A stretch of 64,000 nt of DNA from Kitasatospora albolonga (GTDB lineage Bacteria; Actinomycetota; Actinomycetes; Streptomycetales; Streptomycetaceae): the NCBI GenBank assembly GCA_002082585.1, contig CP020563.1:3156001-3220000 (forward strand). The letters run 5' to 3'. Below the pieces are notes generated by a model. It was not told the DNA's origin and ran no database searches. It saw only the letters and a list, made by a program, of their open reading frames with translations. A program made the translations under genes and the position numbers. Below are positions 24,308 through 31,858 of the stretch, in pieces; position 1 is the first letter of the stretch; every line of letters begins with the position of its first letter.

Positions 24308-24337
24308 ATGTATACTTGCATACAGGAGCGTATACAT
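24308..24337. promoter_or_regulatory. Operator of the vapBC operon
   Basis: ATGTATAC (24308-24315) and GTATACAT (24330-24337) are exact inverted repeats 14 bp apart, with a further GCATAC between them. They lie directly upstream of the antitoxin start at 24351, and TATACT inside the left arm could be the -10 element. Autoregulation by the VapB-VapC complex at such sites is the rule for this family. Confidence 0.7.
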
Positions 24338-24350
24338 AACGGAGGGCAGC

Positions 24351-24578
24351 ATGAGCCGTACGGTCATCGACCTCGACGACGAAGCCCTGGAAGCCGCCGC
24401 CAAGGAACTCGGCACCACGACGAAACGCGACACGATCAACACCGCGCTGCGCGAGATCGTTGACCGCAATCGACGGCTGCGCGCCCTGCACGAGCTGCAG
24501 GACCTGGCCGATGACGGCGCTCTGGACCTGGATCTCCTCCTCGACAAGCGGAACTATCGGGGTGGATCGCCCCGGTGA
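24351..24578 (+). CDS. vapB: VapB-type antitoxin
   Basis: A 75-residue protein with the short N-terminal DNA-binding fold of VapB antitoxins (SRTVIDLDDEALEAAAKELG, then TKRDTINTALREIVDRNRRL) and an acidic C-terminal tail (DDGALDLDLLLDKRNYRGG) that would wrap the toxin. GGAGGG precedes the ATG. Its stop overlaps the toxin start by four bases. The locus has lower GC upstream than its neighbours, which fits a mobile module. Confidence 0.88.
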   Translation: MSRTVIDLDDEALEAAAKELGTTTKRDTINTALREIVDRNRRLRALHELQDLADDGALDLDLLLDKRNYRGGSPR

Positions 24579-25003
24579 GCGTTGCCGACTATCTGATCGA
24601 CACCTCGGCGCTCGTGCGCGTTCTCGGGCGCCGGAGCACGGAGGACTGGGAGCGCCGTATCGGTGCGGGCCTCGTCGCTCTCTGCGACCTGACCGAGCTG
24701 GAGGTGCTCTACTCCGCGCGCTCCGCCAAGGACCGCGAGAGCCTTGGGGAGCGCTTGGCACTCTTCACATGGTGCCCGATGCCGGACGGGATCTATCGGC
24801 GCGTCCGAACCGTGCAGGAACAGCTCACCGCCAAGGGCGAGCATCGCAGCGCGGGCCCCGCGGACCTGCTGCTGGCCGCGACCGCCGAGCAGTCGGGCCT
24901 GACGCTCCTGCACCACGACCATGACTTCGAGACCATCGCCCGCACCACCGGTCAGCCCACAAGGATGCTCGACCTGAGGCAGCCGCCCGCCGGAAGCGGC
25001 TAA
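24575..25003 (+). CDS. vapC: VapC-type PIN-domain ribonuclease toxin
   Basis: A 142-residue PIN-domain protein beginning at GTG, overlapping vapB. The acidic metal-binding residues are in place: Asp in YLIDTSALVRVL, Glu in LTELEVLYSA, Asp in AGPADLLLAATA and Asp in LLHHDHDFETIA. VapC toxins cut tRNA or rRNA when freed from VapB. Intact length and motifs suggest an active pair. Confidence 0.88.
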   Translation: MSVADYLIDTSALVRVLGRRSTEDWERRIGAGLVALCDLTELEVLYSARSAKDRESLGERLALFTWCPMPDGIYRRVRTVQEQLTAKGEHRSAGPADLLLAATAEQSGLTLLHHDHDFETIARTTGQPTRMLDLRQPPAGSG

Positions 25004-25154
25004 ACGGTGACCGGAGCAGCAGCGGGCCGACCGGTGGGCCCTACCGGACCGGAATCGCGCGGCAGACGCTTCGATCGGGGCGAACCGCCCCCGTACAGCA
25101 GCTCCAAGTGCCACCCGCAGAACATGCTGCACCCCTCCCCGTAGGGTCAGTGCC

Positions 25155-25814
25155 ATGACAACATCCCTTGCCGGCAGCGCCTTCGACGCGCTCAGCCTCG
25201 ACGCCCTGTCCGACCAGGAGGCGCTGCGCCGGGCCTACGGACTCCCCAGCGACGCGGCCGTACGCAAGCAGATGGCCGAACTCACGGACCAGACCCGACG
25301 GTTGATCGGCTGCGCATCACTGGTCCTGATCGCCAGCGCGGACGCCGAGGGCAACTGCGACGTCTCCCCGCGCGGCGGCCCCGCCGGGTTCGTCGCCGTC
25401 CTGGACGAACGGACGGTGGCGATACCGGACGCGACCGGCAACAAGCGGCTGGACACCCTCCAGAACGTCATCGCCACCGGCCGGGCCGGGCTGATGTTCG
25501 TCATCCCGGGGCGCACCACGACGCTCAGGGTGAACGGCCGGGCCGCCGTCTCCACCCGCCCGGAACTGCTGTCGCAGCTGACCCCGGTGGGCAAACCCCC
25601 GGCCAGCGCACTGGTGGTCGGGATCGAGGAGGTCTACCCGCACTGCCCGAAGTCGTTCCTGCGCAGCGCGGCCTGGAAGCCGGACCAGTGGCTGCCGACG
25701 GACGCCCAGCCGACCTCGGCCGAGGTGACGCTGGCCCAACTGCGGATGCCGCAGCTGACGATCGCCGACATCGAGCAGGCGGAGGCGGACTCGCTGAAGT
25801 ACCGGTACGAGTAG
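25155..25814 (+). CDS. FMN-dependent PPOX-type flavoprotein (MSMEG_1061-like)
   Basis: A 219-residue split-barrel flavoprotein of the pyridoxamine 5'-phosphate oxidase superfamily: ASLVLIASADAEGNCDVSPRGGPAGFV, then LDERTVAIPDATGNKRLDTLQNV, and the C-terminal helix-turn VYPHCPKSFLRSAAWKPDQW. This order fits the MSMEG_1061 subgroup of actinobacterial FMN- or F420-binding proteins. The role is unknown but probably redox. The ATG follows GGGTCAGTGCC, a weak ribosome binding site. Confidence 0.85.
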   Translation: MTTSLAGSAFDALSLDALSDQEALRRAYGLPSDAAVRKQMAELTDQTRRLIGCASLVLIASADAEGNCDVSPRGGPAGFVAVLDERTVAIPDATGNKRLDTLQNVIATGRAGLMFVIPGRTTTLRVNGRAAVSTRPELLSQLTPVGKPPASALVVGIEEVYPHCPKSFLRSAAWKPDQWLPTDAQPTSAEVTLAQLRMPQLTIADIEQAEADSLKYRYE

Positions 25815-25903
25815 GGGTTCTGCGGGCCGACGGGGCCGACGGCTCGTCAACCATCCCGTCTCGCATGAACGACTTCCCCCTAAGCGCCAGCGAGAGGGCC
25901 ACC

Positions 25904-26332
25904 ATGAACGACAGCCCGCCGAGAGACCTCATCTCCCTCGCGGACGACGAGGGAAACAGCGTCACGGTCAGGGTTCTGGGACGCAGCCCCACGTGGGCCT
26001 CCGGCCTGGACGCGGAGATCGCCGTCAGGACGCCTTTCGTCTCCGGCCGCCTCGACCTGCCGCTGTCCGTGGCGGACCTGAACAGCTGGGGCGACGCCCT
26101 GGACCGGCTCGACGCCGACGAGGACGTGGCCTGGCGGGAGATGAGCCGTGGCCCGTCCCTGTTCGTCCAACTCGTCGGCGAACGCGAGTGCCCCGAGGTG
26201 ATCGTGGAGGACGAGGGCGGCTCCATGGTCACCGTACGGGTCCCGCTCGTACCCCCGGACGACTGGATCGCCGCTCACCGTCGGCACCTGCGCCGGGTGA
26301 TGGAGCACTGGGTGCCGATGCTCACGGGGTAG
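25904..26332 (+). CDS. DUF5959 family protein
   Basis: A 142-residue protein with the DUF5959 pattern: DLISLADDEGNSVTVRVLGRS near the start, an acidic middle and VTVRVPLVPPDDWIAAHRRHLRRVMEHW at the end. The function is unknown; these genes are common in Streptomyces accessory regions near DUF397/XRE pairs. I chose the ATG at 25904, with GAGAGGG upstream, over the in-frame ATG at 25865. The sequence from its last codons to the next terminator recurs in decayed form at 27205-27313. Confidence 0.75.
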   Translation: MNDSPPRDLISLADDEGNSVTVRVLGRSPTWASGLDAEIAVRTPFVSGRLDLPLSVADLNSWGDALDRLDADEDVAWREMSRGPSLFVQLVGERECPEVIVEDEGGSMVTVRVPLVPPDDWIAAHRRHLRRVMEHWVPMLTG

Positions 26333-26350
26333 GGCAGCCCGCCCACAACG

Positions 26351-26383
26351 GAGAAGCGCACAGCAGTGGGCTGTGCGCTTCTC
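26351..26383. terminator. Terminator after the DUF5959 gene, shared with DUF397
   Basis: GAGAAGCGCACAGC and GCTGTGCGCTTCTC are perfect 14-base arms around a five-base loop, between the convergent DUF5959 gene and DUF397 gene. A diverged copy is at 27275-27313. Confidence 0.75.
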
Positions 26384-26394
26384 GGCACGATCCG

Positions 26395-26619
26395 TCAGAG
26401 TGCGCCGTCCCGTACGGCGGTGACGAAGGTCTGCCACGGGGCGGGGGCGAAGATGTGCGCGCCGAGGGTGCGGTCCTTGGTGTCGCGGACCGCGTGGCGG
26501 CCGGAGGGGAGGGCGGCGTGTTCGATGCAGCCGTTGTTCGACCCGCTGTACGTGCTCTTGTGCCAGAGCGCGCTGTCAAGCGCGGACTCCCTTGTCTGAA
26601 AGGCCGGCTGCTCGGTCAT
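26395..26619 (-). CDS. DUF397 domain protein
   Basis: A 74-residue DUF397 protein: WHKSTYSGSNNGCIEHA, then RHAVRDTKDRTLGAHIFAPAPWQTFVTAVRDG. DUF397 genes normally follow an XRE (Scr1-type) regulator and form a toxin-antitoxin-like or regulatory pair. Here only the last few codons of such a regulator remain upstream (26620-26690), so this copy is an orphan. It is closely related to the DUF397 gene at 27323-27544. Confidence 0.82.
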   Translation of the reverse strand: MTEQPAFQTRESALDSALWHKSTYSGSNNGCIEHAALPSGRHAVRDTKDRTLGAHIFAPAPWQTFVTAVRDGAL

Positions 26620-26690
26620 GTTCCCCGTCCTCGGTGAACTCGCGCATGAACTGTCGGGTGCGCTGCCTCCCGTGGTCGAGCCCGAGACAG
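26620..26690 (-). pseudogene. C-terminal stub of an XRE (Scr1-type) regulator
   Basis: One minus-strand frame reads GLDHGRQRTRQFMREFTEDG, equivalent to the end of the intact regulator at 27541 (SPTASRQYIRDLIEESRS). It runs into the DUF397 start, as in the intact pair. The rest of the regulator is absent. Confidence 0.5.
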
Positions 26691-26822
26691 CGAAGAGGTG
26701 GTTCCCGACCGGCCACCGGCGAAACCCGAACACCCAGGGTGTATCGCTCAAGCGAACCAGAGCCTTCTGTAGCCGGTCACCTGCCACAGCAGCCGTCTCC
26801 CAGATCCGTTCGTGAGATCGTC

Positions 26823-27206
26823 GTGTCCGTGATCGAGTCCTGGGTGATCAATGACGAAAGTCCTCTACCGGTGTCGTCCGCAACGGTGTTGGAGGCTCTA
26901 CGGTCGAGAATCGACAACGGCCGACTGGAGACGTGGCTGACCAGTTCGTCCGGACGATCGCTGGTCTTCGTGACGAATACGGAACGCGCGATGGTGATGC
27001 TGCTCGAAGACGAGGGTGACCCCGGCGAACATGCCGTGTCCCCCGGGGCTCAGGGATCGAGCGACGGATTCGCCCTCTCCAACGGCCAGGACGACGAGTA
27101 CCCGGATGAGGACACCGTCCCCGTCATCGAGGCGTTCAGGCTCGTGGAGCAGATCGTCGGTACGGGCTCTTGGCCTGCGGACGCACGCTGGGCGGTCGAT
27201 CGTTGA
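26823..27206 (+). CDS. Imm1-like immunity protein
   Basis: A 127-residue acidic protein. LVFVTNTERAMVMLLEDEGD, then PGAQGSSDGFALSNGQDDEY and EDTVPVIEAFRLVEQIVGTGSWPADARW match the Imm1 family, immunity proteins linked to deaminase and other polymorphic toxins in actinobacteria. No toxin gene is next to it, so it is an orphan immunity gene. The GTG at 26823 is a tentative start, as the ribosome binding site is weak. It lies between the two halves of a duplicated DUF5959/DUF397 segment. Confidence 0.65.
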   Translation: MSVIESWVINDESPLPVSSATVLEALRSRIDNGRLETWLTSSSGRSLVFVTNTERAMVMLLEDEGDPGEHAVSPGAQGSSDGFALSNGQDDEYPDEDTVPVIEAFRLVEQIVGTGSWPADARWAVDR

Positions 27207-27265
27207 CAGCGGCCTTCCGCCGGGTGACGGATTACTGGGTGCTGATGCTTGCGTGGCAGGGCAGG
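27205..27265 (+). pseudogene. Remnant of a DUF5959 gene (3' end only)
   Basis: The frame reads AFRRVTDYWVLMLAWQGRLP, matching the end of the DUF5959 protein at 25904-26332 (HLRRVMEHWVPMLTG). It immediately follows the Imm1-like stop and precedes a terminator homologous to that at 26351-26383. Confidence 0.6.
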
Positions 27266-27274
27266 CTGCCCACG

Positions 27275-27313
27275 GCTGAGGAGCGCACAGTCGTGAGCCG
27301 TGCGCTCCTCAGC
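27275..27313. terminator. Terminator, second copy in the duplicated segment
   Basis: GCTGAGGAGCGCAC and GTGCGCTCCTCAGC are exact 14-base arms. The hairpin corresponds in position and sequence to the one at 26351-26383. Confidence 0.7.
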
Positions 27314-27322
27314 TGTGGTCCG

Positions 27323-27544
27323 TCAGAGTGCGCCATCCCGTACGGCGGTGACGAAGGTCTGCCACGGGGCGGGGGCGAAGATGTGCGCGCCGAGGGCGCG
27401 GTCCTTGGTGTCGCGGACCGCGTGGCGGCCGGAGGAGAGGGCGGCGTGCTCGACACAGTTGTTGTTCGACCCGCTGTATGTGCTCCTGTGCCAGCGCGCG
27501 CATTCAAGCTCGGTCTTCGAAACGCGAGCCGATCCCTCGATCAT
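27323..27544 (-). CDS. DUF397 domain protein, partner of the XRE regulator
   Basis: A 73-residue DUF397 protein (ARWHRSTYSGSNNNCVEHA, RHAVRDTKDRALGAHIFAPAPWQTF), nearly identical over its last 45 residues to the protein at 26395-26619. Its ATG overlaps the stop of the upstream regulator (ATGA), so the two are translationally coupled, as is typical for XRE-DUF397 modules thought to act as regulator/effector or toxin-antitoxin-like pairs. Confidence 0.85.
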   Translation of the reverse strand: MIEGSARVSKTELECARWHRSTYSGSNNNCVEHAALSSGRHAVRDTKDRALGAHIFAPAPWQTFVTAVRDGAL

Positions 27545-28395
27545 GATCTGCTTTCCTCGATAAGGTCGCGAATGTACTGCCGGGATGCGGTGGGCGACAG
27601 CGCGGCGGCAGTCAGTTCGTCCCATGCCTTGCTGTACGCCTGCACATCGGGATTCTGCTCCAGCAACGTACCACCGGTGATGTGCTCCAACCACACCACT
27701 TCCACCGGCGGATCGGCCTGTAGTCCGAGGATGGAGAACGACACGTACTGCTCGATCGGCAGGGCAGAGTTCAGCGGCAGCACCTGAATGGTGACGTTCG
27801 GCGACGAGCCCGCTTCCAGCAGATGGGCCAACTGCCCGGCAACGAGGTCCGGTCCACCGCCGATGCGGTGCAGAGCGGGGGCGTCGATCACGGCTCGGAG
27901 CCGGAAGCCGAGCTTGTTGTCGAGCAAAACCTTGCGCTTCATGCGGGTATCGACAAGCGCCTCCACCTGGTCGGCCGGTACCGCCTGCTCGTACAAGCGG
28001 CGCATGTACGCCTCAGTTTGGAGCAGCCCTGGAATGACCATCGGCTCGAACGTGCGGACCACCTGGGAGTCCGCCTCCAACATCAGGTAGTCCTTCAGGG
28101 CGTCGTGGAGAAACGGACCCTGCCCGCTCCACCAGTCGACCTTGTGGATCTCCTTCGCCAGCCGCTTCAGGCTGGCCCGCTGCCGCTCGTCCTCCAGCCC
28201 ATACAGATTGAGTAGCGTCGTCAGGTCGAGCGGGCGGATGCCGCGCTTGCCGTTCTCGATCTGGCTGATCTTCGGCTGCCCACACTCCAGGGCTTCCGCC
28301 GCGTCCTGGACCTTGAGGCCGGCGTTCAGTCGAAGCTGTCGCAGTTCGCCGCCGAGTCGGCGGCTCCGCATCGTGGGCATGTCGCTCTGAGCCAT
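27541..28395 (-). CDS. XRE helix-turn-helix regulator with DUF5753 (Scr1 family)
   Basis: A 284-residue regulator. The N-terminal helix-turn-helix is LGGELRQLRLNAGLKVQDAA, then CGQPKISQIENGKRGIRPLDL. The C-terminal DUF5753 ligand-like domain spans about residues 95-280 (FEPMVIPGLLQTEAYMRRLY, SSPNVTIQVLPLNSALPIEQ, VVWLEHITGGTLLEQNPDVQ). I chose the ATG at 28395 (MAQSDMPTMRSRR). It is coupled to DUF397 downstream and divergent from an ATPase gene at 28590, a common Streptomyces arrangement. Confidence 0.88.
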   Translation of the reverse strand: MAQSDMPTMRSRRLGGELRQLRLNAGLKVQDAAEALECGQPKISQIENGKRGIRPLDLTTLLNLYGLEDERQRASLKRLAKEIHKVDWWSGQGPFLHDALKDYLMLEADSQVVRTFEPMVIPGLLQTEAYMRRLYEQAVPADQVEALVDTRMKRKVLLDNKLGFRLRAVIDAPALHRIGGGPDLVAGQLAHLLEAGSSPNVTIQVLPLNSALPIEQYVSFSILGLQADPPVEVVWLEHITGGTLLEQNPDVQAYSKAWDELTAAALSPTASRQYIRDLIEESRS

Positions 28396-28589
28396 GGCGT
28401 CATGATGAGGCCCAACTTCACTCACGAACAACACACTTCGGCAACTTGCACCCTCTCGGATGAATCCGTGAAGGAATACTTGCCTAAGCGATGCTTCTCA
28501 CGGCACCATCCCTCCCGTGACCGACGGCATCCGCACGTTCACGAGCTGTCGATCTTCAGGCGCATCACTCACTTCGTTCTGGAGGAGCC

Positions 28590-29006
28590 ATGACCATCGC
28601 CACCGAACCGGACCCGCCCGACTACCGCCAGGACCTGGTCGCCCACCCCGAGAACCTCGCGATCATGCGGCGCATCGTCAGCGCCCACGTCGACCTCTGG
28701 GGCTTCCGGGAGCTGGCCGACTCCGTCACGCTCTGCGCCCATGAGCTGCTGGCCAACGTGGACCGGCACACCGGGTCCCCGCACTGCACGATCACCTTGC
28801 GCCGCCGCCCCGACGGCGTACGGGTGACCGTGACGGACACCAACACCGAGTCGCCCACGCCGCGTGAGCCCGACTGGGCCACCGAGAGCGGGCGCGGGCT
28901 GGCGCTGATCTCCGGGATTGCGGAGCACTTCGGCACGGTCGTCCGCCGGGACAGCAAGGACGTGTGGGCCGAGATCCTCACCTCGCGTCCGGCCGCGCTG
29001 GCGTGA
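28590..29006 (+). CDS. ATP-binding protein, HATPase_c_2 (anti-sigma-like)
   Basis: A 138-residue GHKL ATPase domain: VTLCAHELLANVDRHTGSPH (N box, near residue 45), VTDTNTESP (G1) and ESGRGLALISGIAEHFG (G2). GGAGGAG precedes the ATG by a good spacing. It is divergent from the XRE regulator and overlaps the next gene by GTGA, making a three-gene operon with 29003 and 29371. Such proteins are usually paired with XRE-DUF397 modules in Streptomyces. Confidence 0.82.
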   Translation: MTIATEPDPPDYRQDLVAHPENLAIMRRIVSAHVDLWGFRELADSVTLCAHELLANVDRHTGSPHCTITLRRRPDGVRVTVTDTNTESPTPREPDWATESGRGLALISGIAEHFGTVVRRDSKDVWAEILTSRPAALA

Positions 29007-29374
29007 ACTACCCACTTCCCAGGGCCTATTGGTGCCACACCGACACCGACGGCCCCGCGCTCCTCCCGCGCCTCCACCCGCTCCCGGGTGACCTCGTCAC
29101 CACCGCGCCCGGACTTGCGCTGACCTGGATACGTGAATCCGTACGGTGGCTGACACCGCGCCTCGACCGTGACACCTTCCACCGGGCATGGGCCTGGCTG
29201 GGCGACCACCGAGGGGTGGAGGCGGCGGTGCGGACGCTGCGCAGGGGGCAGCCGTACGCGTACGAGCTGGACACCCCCGCCGCCCGCTGGCGCTGGACCG
29301 CCTACCCCGTCTCCGTGCTCCCGTTCCCTCTCCACCACTTACCGAACGAGCACCCCGTCAGGAGCTACGAATGA
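29003..29374 (+). CDS. Hypothetical protein, 123 aa
   Basis: Not recognised. It begins at a GTG that overlaps the stop of the ATPase gene and ends overlapping the ATG of the next gene, so it is translationally coupled on both sides. The sequence is tryptophan-rich (YWCHTDTDGPALLPRLHPLP, LTWIRESVRWLTPRLDRD, RAWAWLGDHRG, AARWRWTAYPV), soluble, and without signal or membrane segments. Confidence 0.6.
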   Translation: MNYPLPRAYWCHTDTDGPALLPRLHPLPGDLVTTAPGLALTWIRESVRWLTPRLDRDTFHRAWAWLGDHRGVEAAVRTLRRGQPYAYELDTPAARWRWTAYPVSVLPFPLHHLPNEHPVRSYE

Positions 29375-29880
29375 CCGCGACAACCACAACGTTCTCCTCC
29401 CCCGGGGCCGCCGCCGAACTGCGTGCCGCCCTCCGCGAGGCCGGGCTGCACGTGGGGGCGGCCGACGGCGAGGGCAACGTACAGCTGGGGCCTCTGAAGG
29501 CCGCCGACGCACGGCAGTTGGCGCGGCTCGTCCGTACCGGGACCAAGCGCACGCTCAAGGCCGCCCGCGCGTTGCGGGAGATCTGCGAGGGGTACGGGGT
29601 GGACCTCCCGGAACTGCGCGTCCAGCAGGGCCGCATCACCCTGGGCGCCTGCCGGATCGACAGCGCCGTACGGCTGACGCGGCTGCTGGGCGGTTCGTCG
29701 CCGGGTCCGGAACTCCCGGACGCCGAGACCGTACGGGACCTGTTGGCGCGGGCCTTCGCGGGCGCCACGGACGGCGGGACGCTCACCGTCTCCGTACGCG
29801 AAGGGGCTTCGGACGTAGTCGAGTTGGGGGCCGTCGACGCTCGCACGGCGCGGCGGCTGATCGGGGCGCTGCGATTCTGA
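29371..29880 (+). CDS. Hypothetical protein with internal repeats, 169 aa
   Basis: Not recognised. A soluble protein with three weak repeats of the form LGxhxhxxAxxLxxLh: QLGPLKAADARQLARLV near residue 39, LGACRIDSAVRLTRLLG near 95 and LGAVDARTARRLIGALR at the end. The ATG overlaps the preceding stop (ATGA). It is the third gene of the ATPase operon and ends before a bidirectional terminator. Confidence 0.55.
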   Translation: MTATTTTFSSPGAAAELRAALREAGLHVGAADGEGNVQLGPLKAADARQLARLVRTGTKRTLKAARALREICEGYGVDLPELRVQQGRITLGACRIDSAVRLTRLLGGSSPGPELPDAETVRDLLARAFAGATDGGTLTVSVREGASDVVELGAVDARTARRLIGALRF

Positions 29881-29914
29881 GGCCGCGCGGGTGCGTGGGG
29901 CCGTGGGCCGCAGG

Positions 29915-29956
29915 CCGTGCACGGGAAGGAAGCCGCCGCGGCCCTCCCGTGCACGG
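29915..29956. terminator. Bidirectional terminator
   Basis: CCGTGCACGGGA and TCCCGTGCACGG are perfect 12-base arms with an 18-base loop. It separates the rightward ATPase operon from the convergent peptidase gene. Confidence 0.75.
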
Positions 29957-29973
29957 GGTCATGGGGGGTGCGG

Positions 29974-30828
29974 TCAGCAGTTCGGGATGACGGTGCCGTT
30001 GTTGTCGCGGGCCTCGTCGTTGCCCCAGCGGGAGAGGTAGTACGCGGAGACGTAGGCGTTGCGGCCGTTCTTGCCCGCGTACACACGGTCCAGGTCGGTG
30101 CGCAGCCACCAGTGGTTGAACTGGGTGGCCGTGCCGACGCGGGCGCCCCACACCTTGCAGTAGACGTAGTGCGTACCGGCGTTGAGAATGCCCTGCGCGT
30201 CGGCGGTGTTGGGGGCGGCGTAGCCGGTGGCGTTGGCGAAGGTGTCGACCCAGTACTTGCTGCTGCCACCGCCGCAACCGTTGTCGCTGGTCAGGTACTT
30301 GCTGTAGTACGACCCGGGATAGGGGCTGAGCGAGCGGCCGTTGATGACGATGTTCTGGCCGACTCCGTTGAGCAGTTGCTCGTAGTGGATGTGGGCACCG
30401 GAGCTGTTGCCGGTGGAGCCGGTGGTGCCGATCTGCTGGCCCTGGGCGACGCGGGCCCCGTTGGCGACGGAGAACGCGTTGAGGTGGAAGTAGTAGGTCT
30501 GCCAGCCGCCGCCGTGGTCGATGGAGATGTAGTTGCCCGCGCCGCTGGGCTGGGAGTGGCGGTAGGCGGTACCGGCGGCCGAGGCGAGGACCGGGGAACC
30601 GGCGGTAGCGCCGCCGTCGGTGCGGACGAAGTCGAGAGCACGTCTGACCTCGGCGGAGTGGTGGCTGTAGGTCCACTGCTGACCGCAGGCGTACGGGGCC
30701 TTGAAGTTGGGCGCGGCGGCTGCGGGGGACGCGGTGGCGGTGACGGCGAGCAGCCCGCCGAGGAGGGCCAGCAGGGCGAGGAGGCTCGTACGAGTACGGG
30801 TTCGGCTTCGGCTTCGGGGCGAGCGCAT
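29974..30828 (-). CDS. Secreted M23 family metallopeptidase
   Basis: A 284-residue exported peptidase. The N-terminus has a twin run of Arg residues and then a Sec-type helix (SLLALLALLGGLLAVTATAS, cleavage after SPAAAA). The M23 domain shows the zinc-ligand pattern: the RALDFVRTDGG segment, then GNYISIDHGGGWQTYYFHLN and SSGAHIHYEQLLNG (HxH). The remainder (about residues 190-284) is a small C-terminal domain with paired cysteines. It probably cleaves peptidoglycan cross-links outside the cell. The start is the ATG at 30828. Confidence 0.88.
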   Translation of the reverse strand: MRSPRSRSRTRTRTSLLALLALLGGLLAVTATASPAAAAPNFKAPYACGQQWTYSHHSAEVRRALDFVRTDGGATAGSPVLASAAGTAYRHSQPSGAGNYISIDHGGGWQTYYFHLNAFSVANGARVAQGQQIGTTGSTGNSSGAHIHYEQLLNGVGQNIVINGRSLSPYPGSYYSKYLTSDNGCGGGSSKYWVDTFANATGYAAPNTADAQGILNAGTHYVYCKVWGARVGTATQFNHWWLRTDLDRVYAGKNGRNAYVSAYYLSRWGNDEARDNNGTVIPNC

Positions 30829-30976
30829 GGGGGGGAATCCTCCGGGTCGACAACCGGGCAGTGGGGTGCGGGGTGTACGAAGTGCCGTGGAATCTACGCG
30901 AGTTGACCGCCCACCAGGGTGCCGCACTTCGGGCCGCACGGACAGACCCCCGACCCCGCGCCCTGGGCTCCGGAGA

Positions 30977-31597
30977 TCAGAGACGGGCGAAGAGATCGTC
31001 GAGCGGGGCGGGTACGCGGTCGGGGTCCAGGGCTTCGACGAGGACGCGTCCGTACTGGATCTTGCGCCCCTTCTTCGTACCGAAAAAGCGCCGCAACTGC
31101 TGCTGTGGGCAACGGCCTTGCTGCGCGGGCTGGCGCAGGAAGATCTGGAGCGGGCGCAGGTCGCCCTCCGCCTGGATCAGCTCTTCCACCCGTGCCACCC
31201 CGAGGGCACGGATGAGCTCCTCCTCCAGGTCGGCCGCGCAGACGAAGAACTCCTGCTCGGCCCCCGCACCGGCCCGCTCCCACCCCCGTTCGTAGAATCC
31301 GCGCTCGCGCTCGTCACACAGCCCCGTGAGGCGGAGGCCGAGACCGGAGGGCCCGAGGAGACCGGCGAAGCGGGCGACGCTCATCGCACCGCCCATCGGG
31401 AGGACGCAGACGCCCTCGGCGGCCAGGTCCCGCCCCCGCTGCTCGGCCAGCGCGTTGACGGCGGCGGCGTCGCTCGGGCCTTCGAGGAGGACGACGGTCC
31501 GTACGGGGAGCCGCTCGGCCAGCTCACGGGCGGGGCCCTCGGGCCCGCCGGCCGCCCATGCGGTGACCGCCTCGCAGAACGCCGCCATGTCAGCCAT
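30977..31597 (-). CDS. TOPRIM domain protein (OLD-like, without ATPase domain)
   Basis: A 206-residue protein made of a TOPRIM nuclease-like domain. The conserved glutamate is in VRTVVLLEGPSDAAAVNALA (near residue 40), and an acidic motif follows strand 3 in LRLTGLCDERERG. In OLD-family endonucleases this domain follows an ABC ATPase; here it stands alone, as in many actinobacteria. It sits next to a restriction-modification pair and CRISPR loci, so a defence or DNA repair role is plausible but unproven. It is read away from the endonuclease gene. Confidence 0.7.
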   Translation of the reverse strand: MADMAAFCEAVTAWAAGGPEGPARELAERLPVRTVVLLEGPSDAAAVNALAEQRGRDLAAEGVCVLPMGGAMSVARFAGLLGPSGLGLRLTGLCDERERGFYERGWERAGAGAEQEFFVCAADLEEELIRALGVARVEELIQAEGDLRPLQIFLRQPAQQGRCPQQQLRRFFGTKKGRKIQYGRVLVEALDPDRVPAPLDDLFARL

Positions 31598-31858
31598 GGG
31601 GCGAGTCTCCGCCCTCGGCGACCGGGACGGTAACGAATTTACGCCGACACGCTGGCGGGAGGCATGGGCGGGGGCGGCCCTGGTACCCGCGAGGGCGAAG
31701 GGGTGGCGGCGGGCGAGGGTGCCGAGCGCATACCCGGTGCCACACGGGGTGACCGACGACGATCATTCGGTAAGCGCGGGACGCGGAGCACGCCCGGGCA
31801 TCGCCCTGAGGACTCTCCACGCCTCACATGCCCGAATTGATCACTGTACGCTACACGG
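31598..31858. other. Divergent promoter region of the TOPRIM and endonuclease genes
   Basis: 261 bp with no convincing gene and no controller (C-protein) ORF, although several BamHI-like systems carry one. TTGATC at 31837 near the endonuclease start could be a promoter element; I see no clear Shine-Dalgarno sequence. Confidence 0.35.
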
